From the NCBI GenBank assembly GCA_009602725.1, contig WELB01000020.1, positions 305,476-348,938 on the forward strand: a stretch of DNA of 43,463 nucleotides. Reading direction: 5' to 3'. The position numbers were made by a program, and so were the translations under genes. This DNA comes from Spirogloea muscicola. Taxonomy: Eukaryota; Streptophyta; Zygnematophyceae; Spirogloeales; Spirogloeaceae. How positions within the stretch are numbered: the stretch's first letter is position 1; each line of letters opens with the position of its first letter. Below are positions 41,177-43,463 of the stretch, in pieces. The notes below the pieces were generated by a model. It was not told where the DNA came from. It worked only from the letters and a program-made list of their open reading frames with translations, and did not search any database.

Positions 41177-43463
41177 TCAGTCCTGCATCATGGGCGCATT
41201 GTGCCAGTCGAATGGCAATCCCATGGAGCCGCCCCACGGGTCCCCCTGCTGATCTCCGCTGGGCCGCTTGCGCATGTACAGACCCCACACAAATTGCACG
41301 TACCCCCTGCCCAAGTTCAGAGGCAATAAAGCCAGTAGTCAGGTACAGCCGCGGACCAAATATCTAGTATCAAATGCATTGCATACTGCATACTGGCTCC
41401 GCCCTTTCAGATTGATACGGCAGCAAGCTGAAGCAGCCTAATTTCCCTGATCATACCATCCAAGGAGAGCGAGGAGGCAGATGGATACAAAGAGTGAGGC
41501 CGTCAGCTTCGCACGGCTGAAGATGATCCATCTGTTAGAAGCCAGAGATCTTGACTGCTGTCAGTAACGCCTTGGTCAGCATCCGGCAAGAATTGCGTTT
41601 TGCAAGGAGTAATTAGCAACCACTTAACAAGAGCACAAGAAACAAGAGCTGTAGTACTGTGCTGCTCACCCAACTGGCACCATGCTAAGCAGGAAAGCCG
41701 AAACCCCTGAGAAAGTCCTCCGAGTCAACGGAAGCTTAGAAGTGGAGCCGTGTCTCCAGGTCAACGAGGTTAATATGTTGAATGGTCACAGAGGAGCAAG
41801 CAGTAGCGTCTGGCGACCTACCCCAGTTGAAGCAGTAGAAGGCCAGGGTCCAAGCGCCCTCGCACCTGTACATAGGGCAGTCCACAAGATGAACGAGCAT
41901 CACGATCACCATATGTAAACACCAAAGTCACCAAAGTAAGTCGACCTTAGTCAAGGTCATACTGAAGATGCTGCTCGCTGTGGCGGCACCTTGTAACTGC
42001 AACGAAGAGACCAGCTGAGGGACCTTGATTGGTAGAAGATAGGGGCGTGCAAAAGGCTCCAGAGGAGAGAGGGCTGTTTGGTAAGAGGCGGTTTGTGGGC
42101 AGCGGACCGGAGGTCCCAGAAGGACTCAAAGGTGCGCTTGGGAGCAGGAGGACGGTCGCCTGCGCGGAATGTCTCGCAGAATTGGTGACACCGGAACATG
42201 AACTCTTCCTCTGCTGCCTCGCCGACGTACTTGCGGCCGCTCTTGAGGATGCTGCCCAGCACAAGGGCGCACGTCACCAGCGATACCGCCATGCAGCCCT
42301 CCTGCGACGCAAGCAACTGATGGATGAGGTCCCCACACACCAGCAAGCAAAGTGGGTTGCCTTGGCAGCTGGCGTTGCTCACATTGGCGGATGGAGTCTA
42401 GACAAGCTGCTCACCACTATCGCCGTGAGGACGCCGTACATGATGATCAGGCCCTGCAGAGCAGAGGGGATCAGGAGGCACGAGGCCCCAGAATGAAGAG
42501 TGCTCGACCGAAGACCTGCAAGCGAGCGGCAGCTCTTGCAATGACCAGGCTCCTTCATCGGCAGCCTTGACCCTCACCAAGGGGTTGGCGGGGGGTGGTG
42601 CAAGGTTGAACTGTGTGAGAGTGACGGTGGCAAAGCCAGCAAAGAGCGCCGAGAGGTTCAGGATGGCCTTGAGCTGCTCCGACTTCTCCTCCACGTCCCG
42701 CCGGTTCTTCTCCACGAACCTGCGGGAAAGGAAATACTTAAGTGATAATGAGTTACGAAATACACATGTTTGTAAGCAGCCCAATGCTAGCAGAAAGAGA
42801 GAGTGCAACCAGCTACGGCTGCAGCGGAAAGGCAAGTTTGCAGGGAGGACGTGACAAGTGATAAGCCCAAAGGGAAGGGACTGACGAGGGAGAGGGGGCA
42901 TGACAATGCATAATACGCTTAACCAGACCAATTTGGGGGCGGTGGATTTTTACATAGAGCAGCAAAGGGAAGGCGAAGGGGCGGTGCTGCAGTGATGCGG
43001 AGCTGGTACCTGAGCCAGAGCGTGCGGGCGTTCTCCACGTTGCGCTGGTCGAGGTCCCCATCTCGCCACCTGCGCACACCGAGTGCGGCTCAGGTCAGAG
43101 CTCACAGGATGAAACTCTAGATAGTCAAGGTATTTGTATACTCACACCGACCGCTTCCGTTTGCTTCCGCTTGCTTTGTCATACGCTTGCATTCTTAGCT
43201 GATAAGGCCAAATCCCTAAACAGTTAGTCCTTAACCCTAAACCCCAAACCCTTACCTTAAACCCTTGACCCCTAATCTATCTACGTCTAGACGTCGAGGT
43301 CGCGGGCAGTCAGAAGGGTCCGCACCACCGCCTGCATCAGCGGCAGAGCGAGCTCAGCGACGGAGCGAGCGGGGCGGCCGGCGGCGGCACGCACTCCTTG
43401 GCGGCGTCGCGGCGCGCGCGCTCGGCCTTGCGCGCGGCGCGCTCCTCGCCACGCCAGCCGGCG
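41177..43463 (-). CDS. ORAI-like four-transmembrane channel protein, 5' partial
   Basis: ORAI proteins are plasma-membrane channels of store-operated calcium entry. Nine minus-strand exons, all phases consistent: >43463-43395, 43069-43010, 42719-42578, 42453-42415, 42301-42108, 41865-41822, 41706-41670, 41531-41457 and 41306-41177. TM1 is QLKAILNLSALFAGFATVTL, TM2 GLIIMYGVLTAIV with CMAVSLVTCALVLGSILKSG, TM3 WTLAFYCFNWGVSAFLLSM, TM4 LTASLFVSICLLALLGW. The loop EEEFMFRCHQFCETFRAGDR and PPAPKRTFESFWDLR is typical of the algal/plant ORAI-like branch. In ungapped alignment of TM1 with human ORAI1, the selectivity-filter Glu (E106) is Gln here, so calcium selectivity is doubtful. The basic Arg/Ala/Glu-rich N-terminus continues beyond the window edge. 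Confidence 0.88.
43213..43277. repeat. Degenerate telomere-like CCCTAAA repeats in an intron
   Basis: About eight imperfect units of CCCTAAA/CCTTAAA type (AACCCTAAACCCCAAACCC, CCTTAAACCCTTGACCCC) lie in the ORAI-like intron between 43069 and 43395. The pattern is that of plant/algal telomere repeat, interstitial and decayed. Confidence 0.75.

Noticed and set aside
1-43463. CRISPR arrays, rRNA, tRNA or prokaryotic operons
   Set aside because: No regularly spaced direct repeats, no rRNA or tRNA structure and no operon layout was seen; genes are spliced and eukaryotic.

Overview
The window is nuclear DNA of a green alga. The genes are split by many short GT-AG introns, exons and some intergenic DNA are GC-rich, and the gene set is plant-type: a PSB33/LIL8-like thylakoid protein, a PfkB-type kinase of the plant At1g19600 type, APC6/CDC16 and RabD/Rab1. 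A trebouxiophyte-like alga is my best guess, inferred from gene style and not tested. The assembly is draft: there is an 800-base N gap at 19298-20097 and single Ns at 11492 and 34672.

Layout. 1-2546 (+): 3' part of a secreted parallel beta-helix protein behind a proline-rich linker. 3415-5398 (-): a disordered protein of uncertain identity. 5.5-8.2 kb: a nest of degenerate retroelement 3' ends. 9183-11420 (-): MPDU1, head-to-head with APC6/CDC16 at 11764-17464 (+). 17776-18913 (-): PSB33, head-to-head across the N gap with a PfkB kinase ending at 21697 (+). 23065-24854 (-): a Rab1/RabD GTPase. 25.6-30.9 kb: retroelement debris and AT-rich DNA with no convincing host gene. 30938-32161 (-) and 34889-36104 (+): a head-to-head pair of secreted PstS-like phosphate-binding proteins, the first with a frameshift. 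33.1-34.3 and 37.2-39.2 kb: more retroelement debris. 39375-40465 (+): a glycine-rich GGDQSGGG repeat protein. 41177 to the right edge (-): an ORAI-like four-TM channel whose 5' end lies outside the window.

The least ordinary signal is a family of dispersed elements. At least ten fragments encode the C-terminal part of what looks like a restriction-like (PD-(D/E)XK) endonuclease domain of a non-LTR retrotransposon. Many end in the same peptide, LLTRGY, and stop. The stop is followed by a 3' tail with two small hairpins whose stems vary in sequence but keep pairing. One 154-bp tail-only copy sits inside another fragment and is flanked by a perfect 9-bp direct repeat. This suggests that the structured tail is what the retrotransposition machinery recognises. 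No reverse transcriptase domain is in the window.

Most host genes have housekeeping roles: ER glycosylation (MPDU1), cell cycle (APC6), photosystem II (PSB33), ER-Golgi traffic (Rab1), phosphate binding (PstS-like) and membrane transport (ORAI-like). They do not form one pathway. Their arrangement is of divergent pairs (MPDU1/APC6, PSB33/PfkB, the PstS duplicates) and convergent 3' ends.
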